A stretch of 7,636 bases of DNA, from positions 1 through 7,636 of the forward strand of contig CANGAY010000024.1 in the NCBI GenBank assembly GCA_947451735.1, given 5' to 3'. The notes below the pieces were generated by a model. It was given only the letters and a program-made list of their open reading frames with translations. It had not been told where the DNA came from and made no database searches. Source of the DNA: Actinomycetota bacterium (GTDB taxonomy: Bacteria; Actinomycetota; Thermoleophilia; Miltoncostaeales; Miltoncostaeaceae). Shown here in pieces: positions 1-5,262 of this stretch (its first letter is position 1; the number at the start of each line of letters is the position of its first letter). A program made the position numbers and the translations under genes.

Positions 1-261
1 GGGGAAGTCGGCCTCTGCGATGGGGCTCACGTGCATGGCGGCACCGGTGGCCTCGTGCAGGCGACCGCGCCCCGATACGTGGTCGGCGTGCGTGTGGGTC
101 TCGATGATGTGCCCGATGCGCATGCCGCGCGAGCCGGCGGCCTCGAGGTACGGCGCGATGTTCCACTGCGGGTCGATGATGGCCATGACCCCGCTCACGG
201 GATCACCCACCACGTATGACGCGCATCCGAGATCCTCATTGATGACCTGCCTGAACAGCAT
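1..261 (-). CDS. MBL-fold metallo-hydrolase, persulfide dioxygenase-like (N-terminal part)
   Basis: Partial gene: it starts with ATG at 261 and runs off the left edge after 87 codons. The visible part is the N-terminal beta-strand region of a metallo-beta-lactamase fold, with the metal-binding motif THTHADH at residues 55-61 (His56, His58, Asp60, His61). The segments LGCASYVVGD (11-20), IIDPQW (28-33) and ADHVSGRGRL (59-68) resemble the ETHE1/persulfide dioxygenase-like subgroup, often fused or linked to rhodanese domains. Such enzymes oxidise glutathione or other low-molecular-weight persulfides to sulfite. The start is supported by a strong Shine-Dalgarno, GGGGAGG, five bases before the ATG. 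The gene diverges from cysK, and that sulfur-gene neighbour agrees with a role in persulfide or sulfide metabolism. The substrate and any C-terminal rhodanese domain cannot be seen here; glyoxalase II-like hydrolase is the main alternative. Confidence 0.85.
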   Translation of the reverse strand, partial: MLFRQVINEDLGCASYVVGDPVSGVMAIIDPQWNIAPYLEAAGSRGMRIGHIIETHTHADHVSGRGRLHEATGAAMHVSPIAEADFP

Positions 262-302
262 CACGCCTCCCCGGCCCGGAAATGCCACGAACTCATCGGG
301 AT

Positions 303-333
303 TGTGACGCACAGGCCCGGACGGCCTGACACA
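303..333. promoter_or_regulatory. Inverted repeat in the MBL/cysK divergent region
   Basis: CAGGCC (312-317) and GGCCTG (323-328) form a perfect 6-bp inverted repeat around a 5-base centre, flanked by TGTG (303-306) and CACA (330-333). It lies in the 128-base gap between two divergent genes, upstream of both. It could be a transcription factor operator or a small hairpin in the leader of the minus-strand hydrolase mRNA. In such GC-rich DNA short dyads also arise by chance, so this is only a candidate site. Confidence 0.25.
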
Positions 334-340
334 TGGAACA

Positions 341-365
341 CCGGCATTCCCGCCCGCTTTGCCGG
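341..365. promoter_or_regulatory. Candidate operator dyad upstream of cysK
   Basis: CCGGCA (341-346) is repeated in inverted orientation as TGCCGG (360-365) with a 13-base spacer. The right arm ends 12 bases before the proposed cysK -10 hexamer, so a protein bound here would cover the -35 region. Spacing of about two helical turns between half-site centres (19 bp) suits a dimeric regulator, but no regulator is identifiable from the window and chance is not excluded. Confidence 0.25.
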
Positions 366-377
366 GATACGCGCTGG

Positions 378-383
378 TAGCCT
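378..383 (+). promoter_or_regulatory. Putative -10 element of leaderless cysK
   Basis: The hexamer TAGCCT is followed by exactly six bases (CTGCGC) and then the cysK ATG. That spacing puts the transcription start at or next to the A of the ATG. No Shine-Dalgarno is present in these bases. The hexamer keeps the T, A and final T of the -10 consensus but is otherwise weak. No clear -35 hexamer is visible. The same geometry recurs before cysE, pcrA and the metallopeptidase gene, which strengthens this call. Confidence 0.5.
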
Positions 384-389
384 CTGCGC

Positions 390-1319
390 ATGCCGATCAT
401 CGACTCCATGACCGACCTGGTTGGCGGCACGCCGCTGGTGCGCCTCTCCCGCCTGTCCGAGGGGACGGGCGCGACCATCCTGGGCAAGCTCGAAAGCGCC
501 AACCCGGCCGGAAGTGTGAAGGACCGCATCGGGCTGGCCATGATCGAGGCCGCTGAGCGTGACGGCATCCTCACGCCGGGCGAGAGCGTCATCGTTGAGC
601 CCACCTCGGGCAACACGGGCATCGCGTTGGCCTTCGTGTGCGCGGCCCGCGGCTACAAGTGCATCCTCACCATGCCCGAGAGCATGAGCATGGAGCGCAG
701 GGCGCTGCTCAAGGCCTACGGCGCCGAACTGGTGCTCACCCCGGCCACCGAGGGCATGCGCGGCGCCATCGCCCGCGCGCAGGAGATCGCGGCCGACACC
801 AAGGGCGCCTTCATCCCGCAGCAGTTCGAGAACCCGGCCAACCCCGAGGTGCACGAGCGCACCACGGCCGAGGAGATCTGGGCCGACACCGATGGCCACG
901 TGGACATCTTCGTGGCGGGTGTGGGAACCGGCGGCAGCATCACCGGCGTGGGCCACGTGCTGAAGCAGCGCAAGCCCGGCGTGCAGATCGTGGCGGTCGA
1001 GCCCGTTGACTCACCTGTGCTCTCGGGCGGCGATCCCGCCCCCCATCGCATTCAGGGCATCGGCGCCGGGTTCGTGCCCGGGGTGCTCGACACGGCGGTG
1101 TACGACGAGGTCATCCAGGTGAGTGCCGAGGACGCCTTCGAGACGTCGCGGAGGCTCGCCAGCGAGGAGGGCGTGCTCACCGGTATCTCCGCCGGCGCCA
1201 ACGCCTGGGCCGCGCGCGAACTGGCGAGCCGCCCCGAGAACGCCGGCAAGGTCATCGTCACCATCATCTGCGACACGGGCGAGCGGTACCTCAGCACCGC
1301 GCTGTTCACCGAGGCCTAG
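390..1319 (+). CDS. cysK: Cysteine synthase (O-acetylserine sulfhydrylase)
   Basis: This cytosolic PLP enzyme condenses O-acetyl-L-serine with sulfide to give L-cysteine and acetate, the last step of cysteine synthesis. The 309-residue length matches the family. Family signatures appear in order: NPAGSVKDR with the PLP-binding Lys44, the substrate-binding loop EPTSGNTG (70-77), the phosphate-binding loop GTGGS (179-183), GISAGAN, and the C-terminal [12 protein letters not shown]. The ATG at 390 is preferred over ATG 408 because it includes the usual N-terminal strand before [10 protein letters not shown] and has a -10-like element six bases upstream. cysK is transcribed away from the MBL hydrolase and converges on the GNAT gene 13 bases downstream. 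Its partner gene cysE lies 960 bases further on in the same orientation but as a separate unit. A cystathionine beta-synthase-like or O-phosphoserine-specific enzyme is possible, but the nearby cysE favours O-acetylserine as substrate. Confidence 0.95.
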   Translation: MPIIDSMTDLVGGTPLVRLSRLSEGTGATILGKLESANPAGSVKDRIGLAMIEAAERDGILTPGESVIVEPTSGNTGIALAFVCAARGYKCILTMPESMSMERRALLKAYGAELVLTPATEGMRGAIARAQEIAADTKGAFIPQQFENPANPEVHERTTAEEIWADTDGHVDIFVAGVGTGGSITGVGHVLKQRKPGVQIVAVEPVDSPVLSGGDPAPHRIQGIGAGFVPGVLDTAVYDEVIQVSAEDAFETSRRLASEEGVLTGISAGANAWAARELASRPENAGKVIVTIICDTGERYLSTALFTEA

Positions 1320-1340
1320 CGGCGCGGGGCCGTCAGGCCT
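1312..1340. terminator. Hairpin spanning both stop codons of convergent cysK and GNAT genes
   Basis: AGGCCT (1312-1317) pairs with AGGCCT (1335-1340), and inside it CGGC (1320-1323) pairs with GCCG (1329-1332) around a 5-base loop. One mismatch and one G-T pair lie between the two helices. The stem contains the cysK TAG and the GNAT TGA. Being nearly symmetric it could act on both strands. There is no long U-tract, only TTCTTG after the plus-strand arm, so intrinsic termination strength is uncertain. Confidence 0.5.
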
Positions 1341-1974
1341 TCTTGATCAGCAGTTCCCGCGTTCCGCGCTCGCGGAACCCGAGTCCGCCAAGAAAGCCGC
1401 GTGCCTCGTCGGTGGCCTCGGGCTCGGCGATGAGGTGCGTGCCACCTGCGGTGCGCACCGCGCGCGCTGCCGATGCGATGAGCATGCGGCCCACGCCCTT
1501 GCGGCGCTCGTCGGGCACCACGCCCATCCACCAGATGATTCCCTCGGGCACCTGGGTGAAGCAGAAGCCGATGATGCGGTCGCCGCGGAGCGCCACCGTG
1601 AAGTCGCCGTAGCCCGCGCCCTGCGCGTAGCCGGTGGGGCGGCCCATCTCCTTGAACGTGGCCAGGCCGTCGAGCGCGTCCCACTCGGCGTCCTCGTAGC
1701 GCTCGGCCATGTCGTTGGTGTAAGTGAGCAGGCGAACGCCCTCCGACCCCTCGCCTTCGCGCAGGCCGTCGATCGCGCGGCTCGCGCGCACCGTGGTGGC
1801 GTATTCGGCGAAGCCTGCGTCGCGGAGCAGCGGCCCCACGGGGTCGCCGGGCTCAAGCACCACGTCCCAGGGCATCTCCACCGGCAGTGCGTCGAGCAGG
1901 GCCTGCACCTGAGCGGCGTCGGCAGCGCGCACATTCTCCAGGCGCGCGGCACGCGCCGTGGGGGAGGGCCCCAC
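1333..1974 (-). CDS. GNAT-family N-acetyltransferase
   Basis: GNAT proteins move an acetyl group from acetyl-CoA to an amine; the substrate here is not predictable. With a GTG start at 1974 the protein is 213 residues. The C-terminal half is a full GNAT core: DFTVALRGDRIIGFCF (strands before the CoA site), IIWWMGVVPDERRKGVGRML containing the pyrophosphate-binding RRKGVG (157-162), and the terminal FLGGLGFRERGTRELLIKK. The N-terminal part has a second segment resembling a GNAT tail (GPLLRDAGFAEY, 47-58), which suggests a degenerate tandem domain. The start is uncertain: no well-spaced Shine-Dalgarno precedes GTG 1974 (GGGG is 12-15 bases upstream), and GTG 1932 after GGAG is an alternative giving 199 residues. 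It lies 28 bases downstream of the NIL gene and is probably cotranscribed with it. A link to sulfur metabolism is suggested by position only. Confidence 0.85.
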   Translation of the reverse strand: MGPSPTARAARLENVRAADAAQVQALLDALPVEMPWDVVLEPGDPVGPLLRDAGFAEYATTVRASRAIDGLREGEGSEGVRLLTYTNDMAERYEDAEWDALDGLATFKEMGRPTGYAQGAGYGDFTVALRGDRIIGFCFTQVPEGIIWWMGVVPDERRKGVGRMLIASAARAVRTAGGTHLIAEPEATDEARGFLGGLGFRERGTRELLIKKA

Positions 1975-2002
1975 CTGGCAGGACGCCCCGCCTGCTTCGA
2001 CG

Positions 2003-2239
2003 CTAGAGAAGGTACGGCTCCAGGTCGTCCACCCGCACGCCGGTGTCCTCGAGCCACTCGCGCGCCTCGGTCACGGCGTCCTGCGTGCCACTGATCTCGA
2101 GGATCACCCAGCCGGTGCGCTCGCGCACATCGGCCCGGCGGATGTTGCACACCACGTCGTGCTCGGTGGAGAGCCGGTGCACGACGGGCTCGCGCACGAG
2201 GGTCTCGGGAAATGTCAGTCGGACGCGGATGCTGGCCAT
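2003..2239 (-). CDS. Stand-alone NIL-domain protein
   Basis: This 78-residue protein consists almost entirely of one NIL domain, a ferredoxin-like/ACT-like fold best known as the methionine-binding regulatory C-terminus of the MetN transporter ATPase. The match is by pattern: [19 protein letters not shown] at the start, then [11 protein letters not shown] with the conserved Asn-Ile, then [10 protein letters not shown] and a closing amphipathic helix and strand ([17 protein letters not shown]). No ATPase, ferredoxin or membrane segment is attached. ATG 2239 is preceded by AGGTGA three bases away, a usable though close ribosome binding site. It diverges from cysE, faces cysK beyond the GNAT gene, and is likely first in a NIL-GNAT operon. 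By context it may sense methionine or another sulfur amino acid, but its partner is unknown. Confidence 0.8.
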   Translation of the reverse strand: MASIRVRLTFPETLVREPVVHRLSTEHDVVCNIRRADVRERTGWVILEISGTQDAVTEAREWLEDTGVRVDDLEPYLL

Positions 2240-2259
2240 AGGTCACCTGCCGGAGCAGG
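2240..2259 (-). promoter_or_regulatory. UNCG-type hairpin over the NIL gene ribosome binding site
   Basis: Read on the minus strand, CCTGC (2259-2255) and GCAGG (2250-2246) form a perfect 5-bp stem closed by a UCCG tetraloop with a C-G closing pair, the cUNCGg geometry known to be unusually stable. The right arm supplies the AGG of the Shine-Dalgarno AGGTGA, which ends three bases before the ATG. If transcription starts about where the proposed -10 predicts, the hairpin sits at the very 5' end of the mRNA and would reduce ribosome access. A second symmetric word, AGGTGACCT, overlaps the Shine-Dalgarno. Confidence 0.4.
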
Positions 2260-2265
2260 GGCGGG

Positions 2266-2271
2266 AATATA
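2266..2271 (-). promoter_or_regulatory. Putative -10 element for the NIL-GNAT unit
   Basis: On the minus strand the bases read TATATT, five of six matches to the TATAAT consensus. Transcription would begin near 2259, giving a leader of about 20 bases with a Shine-Dalgarno before the NIL ATG. The element shares four bases with the cysE -10 on the other strand. No -35 hexamer close to TTGACA is seen at the usual distance. Confidence 0.5.
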
Positions 2272-2273
2272 CT
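2268..2273 (+). promoter_or_regulatory. Putative -10 element of leaderless cysE
   Basis: TATACT matches the TATAAT consensus at five of six positions in an otherwise extremely GC-rich stretch. It is followed by six bases (CGCGCC) and the cysE ATG, which places the start of transcription at the start codon. There is no Shine-Dalgarno between the hexamer and the ATG. This is the strongest of the four similarly spaced elements in the window. Confidence 0.7.
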
Positions 2274-2279
2274 CGCGCC

Positions 2280-3050
2280 ATGGCCAGCCCGCTCTCACGT
2301 TTCGCATCGGCGCTCCGGCGCGACCTCGACGCCGCGCGCGAGCGCGACCCCGCCGCCCGCTCCGATGCCGAGATGGTGCTCACGTACCCCGGCCTGCACG
2401 CCATCTGGATGCACCGGGCGGCCCACGGCCTGCACACCCGCAACTGGCGGCTGCCCGCACGCATGGTGAGCCAGGCGTCGCGGTTCATCACCGGAATCGA
2501 GATCCACCCGGGGGCCACCATCGGACCAGGCTTCTTCATCGACCACGGCATGGGCGTGGTCATTGGCGAGACCACCGAGATCGGTGAGGACGTCACCATC
2601 TACCAGGGCGTCACGCTCGGCGGCACCGGCAAGCATGGCGGCAAGCGCCACCCCACGGTGCGCGACGGCGTCACGGTGGGCGCGGGTGCCTCGGTGCTCG
2701 GTCCGCTTGAGGTGGGGGAGGGCGCCAAGATCGGCGCCGGGTCAATCGTGGTGAAGGACGTGCCCGCCAACTCCACCGTGGTCGGCAACCCCGGCAAGCC
2801 CGTGGTCATCGACGGCGAGCGCGTTGACCCCGACAAGCTGCACCACCCCGATCTCGACCACACCAGGTTGCCCGACCCGGTGGCCGAGGCACTCGACTGC
2901 CTCATCCAGCGCGTCGAGGAACTGGAGGCCGAGATCGCGGCGCTCCGGGCCGGCGAGGAGCCGCCCGCCAAGACCGACGAGGCCGATTGCCGCGACCGCG
3001 TGCGCGAGCGCATCCAGGAGGCCCGCGCGGCCTCTCCGGACGCCGCATAG
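2280..3050 (+). CDS. cysE: Serine O-acetyltransferase
   Basis: CysE acetylates L-serine with acetyl-CoA to O-acetylserine, the substrate of CysK, and is the committed step of cysteine synthesis. The protein is 256 residues. An N-terminal helical region (to about residue 65) ends in [10 protein letters not shown]. It is followed by the left-handed beta-helix of hexapeptide repeats, with [10 protein letters not shown], the catalytic-type [13 protein letters not shown] (His89), [13 protein letters not shown] (His124) and [20 protein letters not shown]. Residues about 205-223 ([18 protein letters not shown]) look like a short coiled coil, followed by a charged tail ending in SPDAA. The tail lacks the terminal isoleucine that docks into CysK in the classic cysteine synthase complex. 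ATG 2280 is chosen, although the frame is open further upstream, because homology begins here and a -10 element lies six bases before it. The upstream extension would overlap the NIL gene. Feedback inhibition by cysteine is typical of the family but cannot be confirmed here. Confidence 0.95.
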   Translation: MASPLSRFASALRRDLDAARERDPAARSDAEMVLTYPGLHAIWMHRAAHGLHTRNWRLPARMVSQASRFITGIEIHPGATIGPGFFIDHGMGVVIGETTEIGEDVTIYQGVTLGGTGKHGGKRHPTVRDGVTVGAGASVLGPLEVGEGAKIGAGSIVVKDVPANSTVVGNPGKPVVIDGERVDPDKLHHPDLDHTRLPDPVAEALDCLIQRVEELEAEIAALRAGEEPPAKTDEADCRDRVRERIQEARAASPDAA

Positions 3051-3080
3051 ACCGCATTCCGACGGGCGCTGCGGCGTCCG
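3037..3080 (+). terminator. 11-bp inverted repeat at the end of cysE
   Basis: CGGACGCCGCA (3037-3047) and TGCGGCGTCCG (3070-3080) are perfect reverse complements separated by 22 bases. The left arm lies in the last codons of cysE, just before the TAG. The resulting RNA hairpin is GC-rich with a large loop and no U-run after it, so it may slow or end transcription or protect the mRNA 3' end. It separates cysE from the pcrA promoter element 11 bases beyond. Confidence 0.5.
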
Positions 3081-3090
3081 CCCGCGGCGC

Positions 3091-3096
3091 TACATT
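3091..3096 (+). promoter_or_regulatory. Putative -10 element of leaderless pcrA
   Basis: TACATT followed by six bases (CGACGG) and the GTG start of the helicase gene repeats the geometry seen at cysE and cysK. The 52-base gap after cysE contains no purine-rich Shine-Dalgarno at a normal distance from the GTG. The expected -35 region falls in the right arm of the cysE terminal inverted repeat, and no consensus -35 is visible there. Confidence 0.55.
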
Positions 3097-3102
3097 CGAC
3101 GG

Positions 3103-5262
3103 GTGAGCACGGACCTCGTCGCAAGCCTCAATCCCCCGCAGCGCGATGCCGTGCTGCACGGCGACGGCCCGCTGCTGGTGCTGGCCGGGGCGGGGTCGGG
3201 CAAGACCCGCGTCATCACCCATCGCATCGCCTATCTGGTGCGTGAGCGCGGGGTGCCGGTGAGCCAGATCCTGGCCATCACCTTCACCAACAAGGCGGCG
3301 GGCGAGATGCGCGAGCGCATTCTCGAACTGGTGGGCCCCGAGGCCCGGGGCCTGTGGGCCGCCACGTTCCACTCGGCCTGTGCCCGCATCCTGCGCATTG
3401 AGCACGAGGCCGCCGGGTACGAGCGGTCATTCACCATCTACGACGACGCCGACCAGCAGCGGCTCATGCGGCAGGTCATTGCCGACGAGGGGCTCGACCC
3501 CAAGCGCACCACGCCGCGTGGCGTGCTGGGCGTCATCTCGGCCGCCAAGAACGAACTGAAGGGGCCGGGCGACCTGGAGGACGAGGCCGGCGGCGACTAC
3601 GGGCTGGAGGTCACCGCCCGGCTGTACCGGCGCTATCAGGATCGCCTCATGGCAAACCAGGCCATGGACTTCGACGACCTGCTCATGGTCACGGTGCAGA
3701 TGCTGCAGCGAAACCAGGCGGTCCGCGAGCGCTGGCAGCGCAGGTTCCGTCACGTGCTGGTTGACGAGTATCAGGACACCAACCACGCGCAGTACTGGCT
3801 GGTGCGCATTCTGGCCGAGCCCGAGCGCAACGTGATGGTGGTGGGCGACGACGACCAGGGCATCTACTCGTGGCGCGGCGCCGACATCCGCAACATCCTC
3901 GAGTTCAGGGCCGACTACCCCGACGCGGTCACCATCCCGCTCGAGCAGAACTACCGCTCCAGCAAGACCATCCTCGCCGCGGCCAACGCCGTGGTGTCGC
4001 GCAACACGGGCCGCCACCCCAAGAAGCTGTGGACCGACCGCGATGAGGGCGAGGACGTGGTCATCGCGTCGTGTCAGGACGAGTACGACGAGGCCCGCAT
4101 GGTGCTGCGCGAGATCGACCGCGCGGTGACCGAGGGGCACGCGCTCGACCAGATCGCCGTGTTCTACCGCACCCACGCGCAGAGCCGTGTGATCGAGGAC
4201 CAGCTGGTGCGTCAGGGCGTGAACTACCAGGTGCTCGGCGGCCCCCGGTTCTACGACCGCGCCGAGGTGAAGGACCTCATGGCGTACCTGCGGGTGGTGG
4301 CCAACCCCGCCGATCGCGAGGCGTTCACCCGGGCCGCGGGCAGCCCCAAGCGCGGGCTCGGCCCGGCTGCGCTGGCCAAGCTGGCCGACGCCGCGGAGTC
4401 GCGGGGGCTCACCATGGATGCCATCGCCCGCGAGCCCGACCTGGTGCCGGGGCTCAACGCGTCGCAGCGCGAGGCGCTCGGTGCCATGGGCGCACTCATC
4501 GAGCGTCTCAGGCAGATGGACGCCACGGGTTCGCCCCCTGGCCGCGTGATGGAGGCGGCCATCGAGGAGTCGGGCATCCGCGAGGCGCTGCTGGCCGACG
4601 GCCCGCTCGAGACCGGCGTGGGCCGGCTCGAGAACCTGCAGGAACTGGTGGGTGTTGCAGTGGAGTACGCGGCGCGGTCGGAGGAACCGTCGCTGGGCGG
4701 CTTTCTCGAGGAGGTCGCCCTGGTGTCGGCGGTGGACGAGGCCGACGATGACGGCCGGCGCGTCACGCTGATGACCGTGCACAACGCCAAGGGCCTTGAG
4801 TACGACGTGGTGATGGTGACGGGCCTCGAAGAGGGCCTGTTCCCGCACATGCGGTCGATCGACGACCCCGATGGGCTCGAGGAGGAGCGGCGCCTCTGTT
4901 ACGTGGCGCTCACCCGCGCGCGGCAGCGCCTGATCCTCTCGCACGCCGACGCGCGCACCCTGCGCGGCAACCGCATGTACTCAATCCCGTCGCGGTTCAT
5001 CGACGAGATCCCCGCCGACGCCACCGGCAGGCCCGACCCGTTCATCACGTCGCCGGCCGGCGGCAGTGCGGGCGGCGGCGCGGTGGGCGAGCAGTTCGTG
5101 GTGCCGTCGTTCGACGTGGGTGATGAAGTGGTGCACGAATCGTTCGGCGAGGGCGTGATCATCGGGGTGCAGCAGAAGGGGCGCCTCATCCAGGTGCGGT
5201 TTGACGACAAGGAGCGGTTGCTGATGGCGGACATGGCGCCCATGAGGAGGCTTGCCGGATGA
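3103..5262 (+). CDS. pcrA: ATP-dependent DNA helicase, UvrD/PcrA family
   Basis: This superfamily 1A 3'-5' DNA helicase acts in nucleotide-excision repair, replication restart and removal of recombination intermediates. All diagnostic motifs are intact: Q-motif region LNPPQRDAV (9-17), Walker A AGAGSGKT (28-35), motif II DEYQDT (221-226), motif III GDDDQGIYSWRG (248-259), motif IV QNYRSS (282-287), motif V TVHNAKGLEYD (558-568) and motif VI LCYVALTRAR (598-607). A Gly/Ala/Ser-rich linker around 647-665 precedes a C-terminal Tudor-like domain (FDVGDEVVHESFGEGVIIGV to the end), which in PcrA/UvrD binds RNA polymerase. The length is 719 residues, slightly short for the family but with nothing missing. 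GTG 3103 is chosen because homology starts at VSTDLVASLNPPQ and a -10-like element lies six bases upstream. The frame is open upstream, but that part is a shadow of cysE. Its TGA overlaps the folD ATG by four bases. UvrD and PcrA cannot be separated on sequence alone. Confidence 0.95.
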   Translation: MSTDLVASLNPPQRDAVLHGDGPLLVLAGAGSGKTRVITHRIAYLVRERGVPVSQILAITFTNKAAGEMRERILELVGPEARGLWAATFHSACARILRIEHEAAGYERSFTIYDDADQQRLMRQVIADEGLDPKRTTPRGVLGVISAAKNELKGPGDLEDEAGGDYGLEVTARLYRRYQDRLMANQAMDFDDLLMVTVQMLQRNQAVRERWQRRFRHVLVDEYQDTNHAQYWLVRILAEPERNVMVVGDDDQGIYSWRGADIRNILEFRADYPDAVTIPLEQNYRSSKTILAAANAVVSRNTGRHPKKLWTDRDEGEDVVIASCQDEYDEARMVLREIDRAVTEGHALDQIAVFYRTHAQSRVIEDQLVRQGVNYQVLGGPRFYDRAEVKDLMAYLRVVANPADREAFTRAAGSPKRGLGPAALAKLADAAESRGLTMDAIAREPDLVPGLNASQREALGAMGALIERLRQMDATGSPPGRVMEAAIEESGIREALLADGPLETGVGRLENLQELVGVAVEYAARSEEPSLGGFLEEVALVSAVDEADDDGRRVTLMTVHNAKGLEYDVVMVTGLEEGLFPHMRSIDDPDGLEEERRLCYVALTRARQRLILSHADARTLRGNRMYSIPSRFIDEIPADATGRPDPFITSPAGGSAGGGAVGEQFVVPSFDVGDEVVHESFGEGVIIGVQQKGRLIQVRFDDKERLLMADMAPMRRLAG
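5244..5250 (+). promoter_or_regulatory. Ribosome binding site of folD
   Basis: GAGGAGG inside the last codons of pcrA lies eight bases before the folD ATG, a near-perfect Shine-Dalgarno. With the ATGA overlap it fixes the folD start and indicates translational coupling to the helicase gene. Confidence 0.8.

Noticed and set aside
261..956. Open frame of 231 codons antisense to cysK
   Set aside because: Composition is that of an antisense shadow (Gly, Arg, His, Ala), no motif is seen, and it overlaps the MBL start and the cysK promoter region.
1123..2094. Long plus-strand open frame spanning the end of cysK and the GNAT gene
   Set aside because: It crosses two well-supported genes in other frames and has low-complexity Arg/Pro/Ala content with no recognisable domain.
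2043..2279. 79-codon N-terminal extension of cysE
   Set aside because: It overlaps the NIL gene in antisense, is Ser/Arg/Thr-rich and shadow-like, and the family homology and -10 spacing both point to ATG 2280.
2824..3102. 93-codon N-terminal extension of the helicase
   Set aside because: It is an out-of-frame reading of cysE with Arg/Pro/Ser-rich composition; family homology starts at GTG 3103.
3427..4944. Open frame of 505 codons on the minus strand, opposite pcrA
   Set aside because: It is rich in His, Val, Leu and Arg in the pattern expected from reading GC-rich codons in antisense, shows no family motif, and lies opposite a helicase with all motifs intact.
5041..5100. Gly/Ala/Ser-rich repeat-like stretch in pcrA
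   Set aside because: It is the expected flexible linker before the C-terminal Tudor-like domain and not a repeat element.
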